Of a stretch of DNA of 19,912 bases, positions 9,745-17,563 are shown one piece after another (positions within the stretch are counted from its first letter, which is position 1; each line of letters opens with the position of its first letter). The stretch is from the NCBI GenBank assembly GCA_964498125.1, contig CAZCGE010000135.1:1-19912 (forward strand), given 5' to 3'. Below the pieces are notes generated by a model, which was not told the origin of the DNA, ran no database searches, and saw only the letters and a list, made by a program, of their open reading frames with translations. Source of the DNA: CAMDBL01 sp964498125. GTDB lineage: Bacteria; Pseudomonadota; Alphaproteobacteria; Rhizobiales; Hyphomicrobiaceae. A program made the translations under genes and the position numbers.

Positions 9745-10491
9745 ATGACCACCACAGCTCGAGCCGCCTCCATCTGGACGCCGGCAAAACGTTCGTCCAC
9801 GCTGGCCCAGTTCGCCATGCTGATGCTTGCGACTGGCGCCCTTGCCAGCTGCAAGCACCTGGACGATCCCGTCCAGCCCACGAGCTTCACGCTCGTCGAT
9901 CCCTCGGAACGTCATCCGATCATCGTCTCGCAGCAGCCCAAGGATATGACCGTCAGCGTCGCCCGCGGCTCATCAGGCTTGACGCCGGTTCAGCGCGCGC
10001 AGTTGGCCGAGTTTCTCCGCCGCTACCGGGCCAGCGATGCCGGCAACAGCAAACTCGTCATTCAAGTTCCACGTGGCTCGTCCAATGAACTGGCCTCGGT
10101 CAACGCCATTGGCGAGATCCGCCAGCTTGTCAGCGAACAAGGCTTTGAGGATTCGATGGTCGGCATCGAGTCCTACCCGGCCGCACGTGGCGCGCAGCCA
10201 CCCATCCGCGTCTCCTACCTGAGGTTCGTCGCCGAAGCGCCGGAGTGTGGGCGCTGGCCGAGCAATCTGGCGCGCGAGCCCTACAACCTCCCCTACCCCA
10301 ACCTGGGGTGCGCAAACCAGCGCAACTTTGCCGCCATGGTCGCCAATCCAGCCGACCTCGTCGGTGCAAGGACGATGACGCCGGGTTCTTCCGAACGCCG
10401 GTCGGTGACCTGGACCAAGTACACCCAGGGCGAGACGACGGGAGCCCGCAAGGGCGACGAAGAAAAAGTCAAGACAGACACGAAGAACTAA
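9745..10491 (+). CDS. cpaD: CpaD, Tad pilus outer-membrane lipoprotein
   Basis: Lipoprotein of 248 residues, probably the pilotin-like partner of the secretin. The N-terminus is basic then hydrophobic, with a lipobox LASC placing the acylated cysteine at Cys36. Family hallmarks are CGRWPSNLA (168-176) and NLGCANQRNFAAMVANPADLV-type sequence (186-206), with conserved cysteines Cys168 and Cys189. The C-terminal tail after about 225 is charged and probably disordered (GDEEKVKTDTKN). The ATG at 9745 has AGGAGA about 8 nt before it. The gene is packed between cpaC (21 bp) and cpaE (14 bp), so it is co-transcribed. The lipobox and the two cysteine motifs make the assignment firm, although the overall sequence is poorly conserved in this family. 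Confidence 0.92.
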   Translation: MTTTARAASIWTPAKRSSTLAQFAMLMLATGALASCKHLDDPVQPTSFTLVDPSERHPIIVSQQPKDMTVSVARGSSGLTPVQRAQLAEFLRRYRASDAGNSKLVIQVPRGSSNELASVNAIGEIRQLVSEQGFEDSMVGIESYPAARGAQPPIRVSYLRFVAEAPECGRWPSNLAREPYNLPYPNLGCANQRNFAAMVANPADLVGARTMTPGSSERRSVTWTKYTQGETTGARKGDEEKVKTDTKN

Positions 10492-10505
10492 GGGGACGCG
10501 ACGAT

Positions 10506-11798
10506 ATGAGCAATTCAAGCGCTAATGGCAGCGGCGCCGCCGTCGATGGTGGCGCTGGCGGCACCAAGACCGAGGTTGGCGCCGATAGGGCGCGGCCATT
10601 GCCGCGAATCTCGATTCAGGCCTTCTGCGACAATCCTCAGATGGCTGAGGTGGTGCAAACGGCATCCGAGGATCGGCGATTGTCCAAGGCACACGTCAGT
10701 GTGCATATGGGCGGCTCGATGGCCGCGGTCGCGCATTTCCAGGAAAGTCCGACACCAAATCTCATCGTCATCGAGTCGGGACTGGCACGCGGTGAGCTGA
10801 TCGCCGACTTGGATAAGCTCGCCGAGAGCTGCGATGCCGGCACCAAGGTTGTGATCATCGGCCAGCTCAATGATGTTCTGCTCTATCGCGAACTGCTCAA
10901 GCGCGGCGTCAGCGAGTATCTGGTCTGGCCGGTCTCGACATTGCAACTCATGGAGGCTTTCTCCAACCTGTACAACGACCCGAAGTCCGATCCCGTCGGC
11001 CATGTCTACGCCTTCATCGGCGCGAAGGGTGGCGTCGGCTCCAGCACGATTTGCCACAACGCTGGATGGGCACTGTCGGAGATCCTGCAAGGAAACGTCG
11101 TCGTTGCCGATTTCGACCTGCCCTTTGGCACTGCCGGGCTCGATTTCAATCAAGACCCTGTGCAGGGCCTCGCCGAGGCTATTTCCAGCCCGGAGCGGCT
11201 CGACGAGGTTCTGCTCGACCGCCTGCTGACCAAATGCTCCGAGCGTCTCAGCCTGTTCGCCGCGCCCGTCACACTCGAGAAAGACTTCGACATGTCGCCG
11301 GACGCATGCGGCATGGTGATCGATGTCGTGCGCCAGAATGTGCCCTACGTCGCAGTGGACTTGCCGCACATTTGGTCGCCATGGACCAAGCGGATCGTCA
11401 CCGAGGCCGACGAAGTCGTGATTACCGCCGCCCCGGATCTCGCCAATTTGCGCAACACCAAGAACCTGGTCGACCTGCTGAAGCAGAGCCGCACCAATGA
11501 CCGGCCCCCGCTGCTCGTCTTGAATACTGTCGGCATGCCGAAGCGGCCCGAGATCGGCATCAAGGAATTCTGCCAAGCCATCGATCTGCAAACCTCCGCC
11601 ATCATTGAGTTTGATGGCGATACCTTCGGCCAGGCAGCCAACAATGGCCAGATGATCGAAGAACTCAATCCCAAAGCCAAGGCGGTGCAGGGCATAAGAG
11701 ACCTCGCATTCGCGTTAACCCATCGCAAAGACAATCGCAGCGATAAGAAGACCTCGGCGTTTGGCCCATTGCTCGCCAAGCTGAAATTGACGCGTTAA
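10506..11798 (+). CDS. cpaE: CpaE/TadZ, MinD-like pilus localisation ATPase
   Basis: Cytoplasmic protein of 430 residues that places the Tad machine at the right cell site, often a pole. After a Gly/Ala-rich, probably flexible N-terminus (1-30) comes an atypical receiver-like domain (about 35-160), then a ParA/MinD-type ATPase domain (about 165-410). The deviant P-loop reads KGGVGSST (174-181). The lysine next to the final Ser-Thr is replaced by Ser, which is the usual CpaE form. ADFDLPFGTAG (201-211) and VAVDLP (282-287) are Walker-B-like. The ATG at 10506 follows an AAGGGGA site; an in-frame extension back to 10245 overlaps cpaD and was rejected. cpaF starts 12 bp downstream. Confidence 0.93.
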   Translation: MSNSSANGSGAAVDGGAGGTKTEVGADRARPLPRISIQAFCDNPQMAEVVQTASEDRRLSKAHVSVHMGGSMAAVAHFQESPTPNLIVIESGLARGELIADLDKLAESCDAGTKVVIIGQLNDVLLYRELLKRGVSEYLVWPVSTLQLMEAFSNLYNDPKSDPVGHVYAFIGAKGGVGSSTICHNAGWALSEILQGNVVVADFDLPFGTAGLDFNQDPVQGLAEAISSPERLDEVLLDRLLTKCSERLSLFAAPVTLEKDFDMSPDACGMVIDVVRQNVPYVAVDLPHIWSPWTKRIVTEADEVVITAAPDLANLRNTKNLVDLLKQSRTNDRPPLLVLNTVGMPKRPEIGIKEFCQAIDLQTSAIIEFDGDTFGQAANNGQMIEELNPKAKAVQGIRDLAFALTHRKDNRSDKKTSAFGPLLAKLKLTR

Positions 11799-11810
11799 GG
11801 AGCCGGTTCG

Positions 11811-13304
11811 ATGTTTGGCAGACGTTCAAATGATCCTGTTGCGCCTCGTCGTCCCGCTGCGCCCCAGCAGGCAACTTCAGGCGCGGCCCACAAGCCGGCG
11901 GATACAAAGCCACAGGTCACAAAAACGGCAACGCAACCCGCTGCGCCACCGCCGCCGAAAATCGAGGTTGTCGAGCCACAGCGCCGGCACTCGGAAGAGT
12001 ACTATGATGTCAAGACGACGGTCTTCAACGCCCTGATCGACACGATCGACCTGACGCAACTTTCCAAGCTCGACGCGGCGGCCGCGCGAGATGAAATTCG
12101 CGATATCGTCAGCGAGATCATTCAGATCAAGAACGTCGTGATGTCCATTGCCGAGCAGGAGGAACTGCTCGAGGACATCTGCAACGACGTCCTCGGGTAT
12201 GGGCCACTGGAACCTCTGCTGGCGCGCGATGACATCGCCGACATCATGGTCAACGGCGCCCACGCCACCTTCATTGAAGTCAACGGCAAGGTGCAGAAAA
12301 CCAGCGTCCGGTTTGCCGACAACGCTCAGCTCATGAATATCTGCCAGCGCATCGTCAGTCAGGTGGGCCGCCGCGTCGATGAATCGAGCCCAATATGCGA
12401 CGCCCGCCTTCCAGACGGCTCGCGCGTCAACGTCATCGCCCCGCCGCTGGCCATCGATGGCCCCGCACTGACCATCCGTAAATTCAAGAAGGATCGCCTC
12501 AAGCTCGAGAATCTGCTGAAATTCGGCTCGATCACTCCCGAAGGCAAGATATTGCTGGAAATTATCGGACGGGTTCGCTGCAATGTGATTGTTTCCGGCG
12601 GTACCGGTTCGGGCAAGACAACGCTGCTCAACTGCCTGTCGGCGACCATCGACCTCGACGAGCGCATCATCACTTGCGAGGATTCGGCCGAACTGCAACT
12701 GCAGCAGCCGCACGTCGTGCGACTCGAGACGCGGCCGCCTAATCTTGAAGGCGAAGGCCAGATCACGATGCGTGATTTGGTCAAGAACTGCCTGCGTATG
12801 CGCCCGGAACGGATCATCGTCGGCGAGGTCCGCGGTCCCGAGGCATTCGATCTCCTGCAAGCCATGAACACGGGCCATGACGGTTCGATGGGTACGCTGC
12901 ACGCCAACAGCCCTCGTGAAGCCATCAGCCGTATCGAGTCGATGATCATGACGGGCGGATACACGCTCCCCTCACGGACCATTCGCGAGATGATCGTCGG
13001 TTCGGTGGACGTCATTGTTCAGGCATCGCGCTTGCGCGACGGCAGCAGAAAAATAACCCACATCACCGAGGTCATCGGCATGGAGGGCGACGTCGTCACG
13101 CTGCAGAATTTGTTCGTGTACGAGATCACCGGTGAAGATGCGAATGGCAAGCTGCTCGGACGGCACCGGTCGACAGGCATCGCCCGGCCGCGGTTCTACG
13201 AACGGGCGCAGTACTACAACGAGCACGATCGCCTTTCACAAGCGCTATCGGCCGCGGAGGTGATGGACGAAGACGGCAGCCCAATGGGAGAAGGTCATGG
13301 ATGA
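11811..13304 (+). CDS. cpaF: CpaF/TadA, Tad pilus secretion ATPase
   Basis: Hexameric motor ATPase of the VirB11/GspE superfamily, 497 residues, driving pilus extension and probably retraction. A Pro/Ala-rich, basic N-terminus (1-60) precedes the N-terminal domain (about 90-240, GYGPLEPLL and DIMVNG). The ATPase domain shows Walker A GGTGSGKTT (263-271), the Asp box ITCEDSAELQLQQPH (287-301), Walker B IIVGEVRGPEAFD (335-347) and the His box GHDGSMGTLHANSP (355-368). All key residues are present. The ATG at 11811 has AAGGAG overlapping the cpaE stop. The 3' end overlaps tadB by 8 bp, indicating translational coupling. It is among the most conserved tad genes and a good phylogenetic marker. Confidence 0.96.
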   Translation: MFGRRSNDPVAPRRPAAPQQATSGAAHKPADTKPQVTKTATQPAAPPPPKIEVVEPQRRHSEEYYDVKTTVFNALIDTIDLTQLSKLDAAAARDEIRDIVSEIIQIKNVVMSIAEQEELLEDICNDVLGYGPLEPLLARDDIADIMVNGAHATFIEVNGKVQKTSVRFADNAQLMNICQRIVSQVGRRVDESSPICDARLPDGSRVNVIAPPLAIDGPALTIRKFKKDRLKLENLLKFGSITPEGKILLEIIGRVRCNVIVSGGTGSGKTTLLNCLSATIDLDERIITCEDSAELQLQQPHVVRLETRPPNLEGEGQITMRDLVKNCLRMRPERIIVGEVRGPEAFDLLQAMNTGHDGSMGTLHANSPREAISRIESMIMTGGYTLPSRTIREMIVGSVDVIVQASRLRDGSRKITHITEVIGMEGDVVTLQNLFVYEITGEDANGKLLGRHRSTGIARPRFYERAQYYNEHDRLSQALSAAEVMDEDGSPMGEGHG

Positions 13305-14304
13305 TAATGAAATCCTCCAGTTGATCGGCGGCCTGCTGATTGCGTTGGTGCTTGGTTCACTGGTCTTTGCCTTGGCGTACCCCTACTTGTCGGGCGACAA
13401 GCAAGGTCAACGGCGCTTGAGCACCATTGTCGACAGCAAGAGCGGGCGAACCGCAAGGCGCGCCCAGACCGCGATGGAATCGGTCGCCAACAATCGCCGC
13501 AAGCAAGTGGCGGATACGCTGAAGGATCTCGAAGCGCAAAAGGCCGAGCAGAAAAAGCTGTCCTTGCGCCAGAGAATCGAACGTTCCGGTCTCGATATCA
13601 CGCCGCAAATGTTCTGGATCGCCAGCGGTGTATCCGCGGCGATATTCGGCATCGGCTTCCTGATATTCTTCAATAACGTCACCCCGCTGGCTGCGATCGG
13701 CATCGCATTCGTGGCAGGAATGGGGCTTCCCCGCTGGGTTCTCGGCTTCCTCATCAAGCGCCGTCAGGCCAAGTTTCTCGAGGGCTTTGCCAACTCGATC
13801 GACATCATCGTTCGCGGCGTCAAATCCGGCCTGCCGCTTGGCGAGTGCCTTGGCATCATTGCGCGCGAAAGCCCCGAACCTATTTGCAGCGAGTTCAAGG
13901 AAGTCGTCGAGCAGCAGCGCGTCGGTGTGACGCTGGGCGAATCCCTGGAGCGGCTCGCCGCCCGCCTGCCCCTGTCCGAGACGCGGTTCTTTGCCATCGT
14001 CATCAGCATTCAGCAGCAGGCCGGCGGCAATCTGTCGGAAGCGCTGGACAACCTTTCCGGCGTGCTGCGCGATCGCAAGCGGATGCAGATGAAGGTGCAA
14101 GCCCTGTCGTCCGAAGCCAAGGCATCCGCCGGCGTTCTCGCATCCTTGCCATTCGCCGTCGCAACACTGGTCTACCTTTCAACGCCGAAATACGTGGCAT
14201 TGCTCTGGCAGACCAAGTCGGGGAATTTCATGCTCGGCATTGCCGCCGTCTGGATGTTGATGGGCTGCCTCGTGATGCGGAAGATGATCAATTTCAAGTA
14301 CTGA
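13297..14304 (+). CDS. tadB: TadB, inner-membrane platform protein
   Basis: Polytopic inner-membrane protein of 335 residues with a type II secretion F domain, part of the platform on which CpaF acts. Hydrophobic segments are at about 8-30, 106-127, 130-150, 278-296 and 308-327. A long basic, coiled-coil-prone cytoplasmic stretch (about 40-98, RRLSTIV and QKAEQKKLSLRQRIE) follows the first. The T2SSF core (about 165-285) has FANSIDIIVRGVKSGLPL and SIQQQAGGNLSEALDNLS. The ATG at 13297 lies inside the cpaF end, with GGGAGAAGG as ribosome site within cpaF. tadC follows after 45 bp. Confidence 0.93.
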   Translation: MDDNEILQLIGGLLIALVLGSLVFALAYPYLSGDKQGQRRLSTIVDSKSGRTARRAQTAMESVANNRRKQVADTLKDLEAQKAEQKKLSLRQRIERSGLDITPQMFWIASGVSAAIFGIGFLIFFNNVTPLAAIGIAFVAGMGLPRWVLGFLIKRRQAKFLEGFANSIDIIVRGVKSGLPLGECLGIIARESPEPICSEFKEVVEQQRVGVTLGESLERLAARLPLSETRFFAIVISIQQQAGGNLSEALDNLSGVLRDRKRMQMKVQALSSEAKASAGVLASLPFAVATLVYLSTPKYVALLWQTKSGNFMLGIAAVWMLMGCLVMRKMINFKY

Positions 14305-14349
14305 CGGGAATCGCGCCAGCGATGCCCAAACGAGACGGTAGGTTCCGCC

Positions 14350-15333
14350 ATGATGGAAATTGTAGAAATGCTGACGCGGCCGCAGGTCGTTGTGACCATG
14401 CTGTCCGCCATCGCCACATTCGCCACCGTACTGACTTTGGCGATGCCGCTGCTGTCGCGCGACCGCATGGGTCAGCGCATGAAAATCATGGCCACTGAGC
14501 GCGAGCGCCTGCGCGCCGCCCGCCTTGCCGAGATGAATACCAACAGCAAGGGTGGGCCGGGCAGCCGGCTGCGGCAGGCGCCAAAAGGCTTCATGCAGCG
14601 GATCGTCGATCTGTTGAATCTGAACGCCAAGTTCGATACCGATGCCCTGCGGGACCAGCTCAAAATGGCTGGCTTTCGCGGACAGGCTCCACTGGTGACC
14701 TACCTGTTCTTCCGCATCGCCGTACCGATCGTCGTTGCATTGTTTGCGCTGTTTTATCTTTTTGTCATGTCGAAGCTGCCTTATCCGCCGATCATCAAGT
14801 TCCTGATCGCGATTGGCGCTGGCTTCATCGGCTTCTACCTGCCGGGCATGTTCCTGAACAACATCATTCAGAAACGCCAGGCCTCGATCAAGCAGGCCTT
14901 CCCGGACAGCCTCGATATGCTGCTGATCTGCGTCCAGTCGGGCATGTCGGTGGAGTCGGCCTTCGGCAAAGTCTCGAAAGAAGTCGGTGAAACGTCCATC
15001 GAGCTGGCCGAAGAATACAGCTTGACCACCGCCGAGCTGTCCTACCTGCCGGACCGGCGCATGGCATTCGAGAACCTCGGCAAGCGCACTGGCATCCCGG
15101 GCGTGAAGTCGGTGTCCACGGCCTTGATTCAGGCCGAGCGCTACGGCACGCCGGTCAGCCAGGCATTGCGCGTGATGGCCAAGGAAAACCGCGACTTGCG
15201 CATGTCGGAAGCCGAAAAGAAAGCGGCGGCGCTGCCACCAAAGCTCACGGTGCCGATGATCGTCTTCTTCCTGCCGGTGCTCTTCATCGTCATTATCGGC
15301 CCCGCATTGATCCAGGTTTTCAAGTGGCAGTGA
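14350..15333 (+). CDS. tadC: TadC, inner-membrane platform protein
   Basis: Second T2SSF-domain platform protein, 327 residues, probably partnering TadB. Membrane segments are at about 12-34, 120-141, 149-168 and 297-318. The core motif QAFPDSLDMLLICVQSGMSV and the region KTLTVP-like AALPPKLTVPMIVFFLPVL are typical of TadC. The start may be ATG 14350 or ATG 14353; both share the GGTAGG site. It is the last gene of the operon, and a GC-rich hairpin with a T-run follows about 85 bp downstream. In many tad loci tadD (TPR protein) comes next, but here the next gene is convergent and unrelated. Confidence 0.93.
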   Translation: MMEIVEMLTRPQVVVTMLSAIATFATVLTLAMPLLSRDRMGQRMKIMATERERLRAARLAEMNTNSKGGPGSRLRQAPKGFMQRIVDLLNLNAKFDTDALRDQLKMAGFRGQAPLVTYLFFRIAVPIVVALFALFYLFVMSKLPYPPIIKFLIAIGAGFIGFYLPGMFLNNIIQKRQASIKQAFPDSLDMLLICVQSGMSVESAFGKVSKEVGETSIELAEEYSLTTAELSYLPDRRMAFENLGKRTGIPGVKSVSTALIQAERYGTPVSQALRVMAKENRDLRMSEAEKKAAALPPKLTVPMIVFFLPVLFIVIIGPALIQVFKWQ

Positions 15334-15418
15334 GCATCCGCGCGGCGGGCGGCTTGCCTGCCAATGCTCGCCACCTCGGACGCACTCGAGCCCCATGACG
15401 TTCTGTTCCGCGTCTGAG

Positions 15419-15445
15419 CCCCGGCGCCACGGTGCCGGGGTTTTT
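15419..15445 (+). terminator. Intrinsic terminator of the tad operon
   Basis: CCCCGGC (15419-15425) pairs with GCCGGGG (15434-15440), directly followed by TTTTT (15441-15445). This is a textbook Rho-independent terminator on the + strand and ends the cpaB-tadC unit. Confidence 0.85.
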
Positions 15446-15461
15446 CCTGCGCCATCGACGA

Positions 15462-15518
15462 GAGCATTTTCCGCCAAAGTGGGCACCGGTTGGCGTGAGA
15501 CAAATGCGACAAACAAAG
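15462..15518 (+). repeat. Dispersed intergenic repeat, copy 1
   Basis: A 57-nt element starting GAGCATTTTCCGCC and ending GCGACAAACAAAG. It matches the stretch at 17170-17227 at 56 of 58 aligned positions, in the same orientation. It is internally palindromic: GCATTT pairs with AAATGC and CGCCAA with TTGGCG. Rhizobiales genomes have many intergenic palindromic repeats of this style, so I infer a RIME-like family; membership was not checked. Confidence 0.8.
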
Positions 15519-15523
15519 GACGA

Positions 15524-15551
15524 GAGTGCTTTCCCCTGATGGAAAGCGCTC
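15524..15551. terminator. 11-bp hairpin between convergent genes
   Basis: GAGTGCTTTCC (15524-15534) pairs with GGAAAGCGCTC (15541-15551), one G-T pair included, around CCTGAT. It abuts the dispersed repeat and may be its second arm. Placed 30 bp past the end of the minus-strand oxidase gene, it could also stop transcription of that gene. Confidence 0.45.
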
Positions 15552-15581
15552 TATTTTCGTCGAACCCTTGCCGCGGCGGCG

Positions 15582-17024
15582 TCACGCACGCAGCAACTTG
15601 CCGGGGTTCATGATCGTGCTGGGATCGAGCGCGCGCTTCATCGTCCGCATCAGATCGAGTTCGACCGCGCTCTTGTAGCGCTCGTTTTCGGCCAGCCGCA
15701 GCCGGCCGATGCCGTGCTCGGCACTGATCGAGCCGCCTAGGCCGGCGACGATATCGTGGACGATGAGATTGATCCGGTCTCGTTCGGCCATGAAGTCGCC
15801 GGCCCAATCCAGAGGCGCCATGGGATTATAGTGGATATTGCCGTCGCCCAGGTGGCCGAAGGCGCAATGCCGGATGCCCGGATAGGCCGCACTCAGCGCC
15901 GCATCGGCCCGCTCGATGAAGTCCGGGATGGCCGACACGGGCACCGACACGTCGTGCTTGATGCCGGCGCCGGCGTGGCGTTGCGCTTCGCTGACATCCT
16001 CGCGCATTTTCCAGAACCGACGCGACTGGGCCAGCGATTGGGCAATCGTCCCATCCGTAACGAGCTGTTGCGTGAACGCCGCGTCGAGGGCTTCCGCCAG
16101 GGGCTCGGCAAGAGCGTCCGCCCGGCCCTGACCCGAGACCTCCAGCAGAATGTACCACGGCGAACGGCTGTCGAGCGGCTCGGCATGGCCCGGCACGCCC
16201 TCGATCACGGCATCGATGATCGGGCGTTGCAATAATTCGAATGCGGACAGTGCTTCGCCCAGCCGGCTGCGCATCAGCGCCAGCACTTGCAGGGCGGCTG
16301 CCGGATCGGGAACCGCCAGAACCGCGGTTTCGATCGCCGACGGCTTTGGAAACAGCCGCAGCACAGCCGCCGTGATGATCCCCAGCGTGCCCTCGGCGCC
16401 GACGAACAGATGCTTCAGGTCGTAGCCGGTGTTGTCCTTGCGCAGGCCGCGCAATCCATCCCAGATGCGGCCATCCGGCAGCACCACCTCGAGGCCGAGC
16501 ACCAGGTTGCGCGTGTTGCCGTAGCGCAGCACCTGCGTGCCACCGGCGTTGGTCGACAGGTTGCCGCCGATCTGGCAGGAACCCTCCGCGCCGAGACTGA
16601 GCGGGAACAGCCGATCGGCGTCGGCGGCCTGGCGCTGGATTTCGGCCAGCACGACGCCGGCTTCCACCGTGATCGTATCGTTCAGCGGATCGAGCGCGCG
16701 GACGCGATTGAGCCGCCCCGTCGCGACGATCACCTCGCTCATGTCGTCGTGCGGCTGGCTGGCGCCGGTGAGCCCGGTATTGCCGCCTTGTGGCACGATC
16801 GGCGTGCCTGTTTCAGCGCAGATCCCGACGATGTCGGCCACCTCCGCGGTCGAGGCCGGCCGCAGCACCAGGGGGACGCGGCCCTGCCAGCCGTCGCGCC
16901 AGGCGACGCAGTAGGGCGCCACGTCCTGGGCGCGTTGCAGATAGCCGCGCTCGCCGACCACCGCCTTGAGGCGCGCGACGACGGCTTGGGGCACCGGCCG
17001 CGCTGGCGCTGTCTGGCCTGTCAT
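15582..17024 (-). CDS. FAD-linked dehydrogenase, D-2-hydroxyglutarate/D-lactate (GlcD) family
   Basis: Flavoprotein of 480 residues, normal for the FAD_binding_4 plus FAD-oxidase_C architecture, oxidising a D-2-hydroxy acid to the 2-oxo acid. The FAD domain spans about 45-225, with the PP-loop PQGGNTGLTG (78-87) and GGNLSTNAGGTQVLRYGN-type sequence further on. The C-terminal domain has His391 and His398 (GHLGDGNIH) and Glu436-His437 (SAEHGIG), which are metal/substrate ligands in D-2-hydroxyglutarate dehydrogenases. It ends in the family's NPGKLL. The start at 17024 (MTGQTAPARP) has AAGGA 9 nt upstream; an in-frame ATG at 17057 has no such site. The gene is convergent with tadC and alone on its strand here. 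A copy of the same 57-58-bp repeat lies on each side. The substrate cannot be told from sequence, and a glycolate-oxidase GlcD role is less likely without glcE/glcF. Confidence 0.9.
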   Translation of the reverse strand: MTGQTAPARPVPQAVVARLKAVVGERGYLQRAQDVAPYCVAWRDGWQGRVPLVLRPASTAEVADIVGICAETGTPIVPQGGNTGLTGASQPHDDMSEVIVATGRLNRVRALDPLNDTITVEAGVVLAEIQRQAADADRLFPLSLGAEGSCQIGGNLSTNAGGTQVLRYGNTRNLVLGLEVVLPDGRIWDGLRGLRKDNTGYDLKHLFVGAEGTLGIITAAVLRLFPKPSAIETAVLAVPDPAAALQVLALMRSRLGEALSAFELLQRPIIDAVIEGVPGHAEPLDSRSPWYILLEVSGQGRADALAEPLAEALDAAFTQQLVTDGTIAQSLAQSRRFWKMREDVSEAQRHAGAGIKHDVSVPVSAIPDFIERADAALSAAYPGIRHCAFGHLGDGNIHYNPMAPLDWAGDFMAERDRINLIVHDIVAGLGGSISAEHGIGRLRLAENERYKSAVELDLMRTMKRALDPSTIMNPGKLLRA

Positions 17025-17169
17025 GCGGGGCGATCCTTGTGCTAAGGGGCTGGACATTCAGAACCGGAAACTTAGCAGGGCCGCGATGGGCGACAAGACC
17101 GTTCCACCGTCCACCGGCGGCGCCAGCGTCGTGCCGCGCCTGGGCAAGCCGTCCGGCTTCCGCGCGCTG

Positions 17170-17227
17170 GAGCATTTTCCGCCAAAGTGGGCGCCGGTTT
17201 GGCGTGAGACAAATGCGACAAACAAAG
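17170..17227 (+). repeat. Dispersed intergenic repeat, copy 2
   Basis: A 58-nt element differing from the copy at 15462 by one substitution and one inserted T. The extra T lengthens the inner stem to CGCCAAA/TTTGGCG (7 bp). Orientation is the same as copy 1, so the oxidase gene lies between direct copies. It lacks the adjoining 11-bp hairpin of copy 1. Confidence 0.8.
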
Positions 17228-17504
17228 ACTGCCATCACTCTGACCTGTCGTCCTCGCCGCACCTGACGCAGCCCTCGCATCATGCCGCAACTCTATACGA
17301 GCAGCGCGACGCGGGGATAACTTTCCCCTCGCCGTCCCGGACACCGCGCCCTGACGCAGGCCCGTGGCAACCCGCAACCTCGCGGCGCGGTGATCCGGGA
17401 TCTTCACACAGGGCAGCCGTGTGGCGACGGCCATTCCCGTCCAACAGGTGAAGGTCCCCTCTCCGCACCCCACTCCGGCCGGGACAGCGAAGGGGAACGG
17501 CAAT

Positions 17505-17529
17505 CGCCGGGCAGCAGGGCTGCCCGGCG
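17505..17529 (-). terminator. Perfect hairpin downstream of the RTX protein gene
   Basis: CGCCGGGCAG (17505-17514) pairs with CTGCCCGGCG (17520-17529), a 10-bp perfect stem with a 5-nt loop, 34 bp past the stop of the minus-strand RTX gene. Read in that direction no U-run follows, so intrinsic termination is uncertain. Confidence 0.5.
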
Positions 17530-17563
17530 TGGTGGGGGGGTGGGGGCGTCGCGGTGGGTGGTG

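Larger units (their letters stand above)
17025..17563. other. Non-coding stretch of about 540 bp between two minus-strand genes
   Basis: No frame here looks like a gene; the longest are low-complexity Arg/Pro-rich readings crossing the repeat. It contains the second copy of the dispersed repeat (17170-17227), an inverted pair at 17323-17340 and 17479-17497, a strong hairpin at 17505-17529 and a G-rich run at 17531-17561. The promoter of the oxidase gene should lie in its left part. I see no convincing -35/-10 pair. Confidence 0.7.

Noticed and set aside
11022..11050. Inactivated ATP site in CpaE, since the P-loop lacks the usual second lysine
   Set aside because: KGGVGSST is, as I recall, the normal form in CpaE proteins, so it is not evidence of a damaged gene.
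14179..15807. A 542-codon minus-strand open frame antisense to tadC
   Set aside because: It runs over the conserved tadC frame, the terminator and the repeat, has an Arg/His/Gln-rich low-quality composition and no recognisable motif. It is a GC-driven shadow.
17072..17503. Minus-strand frame of 143 codons upstream of the oxidase gene
   Set aside because: It crosses the dispersed repeat and GC-rich non-coding DNA and is rich in Arg, Ala and Pro, with no ribosome site or motif.
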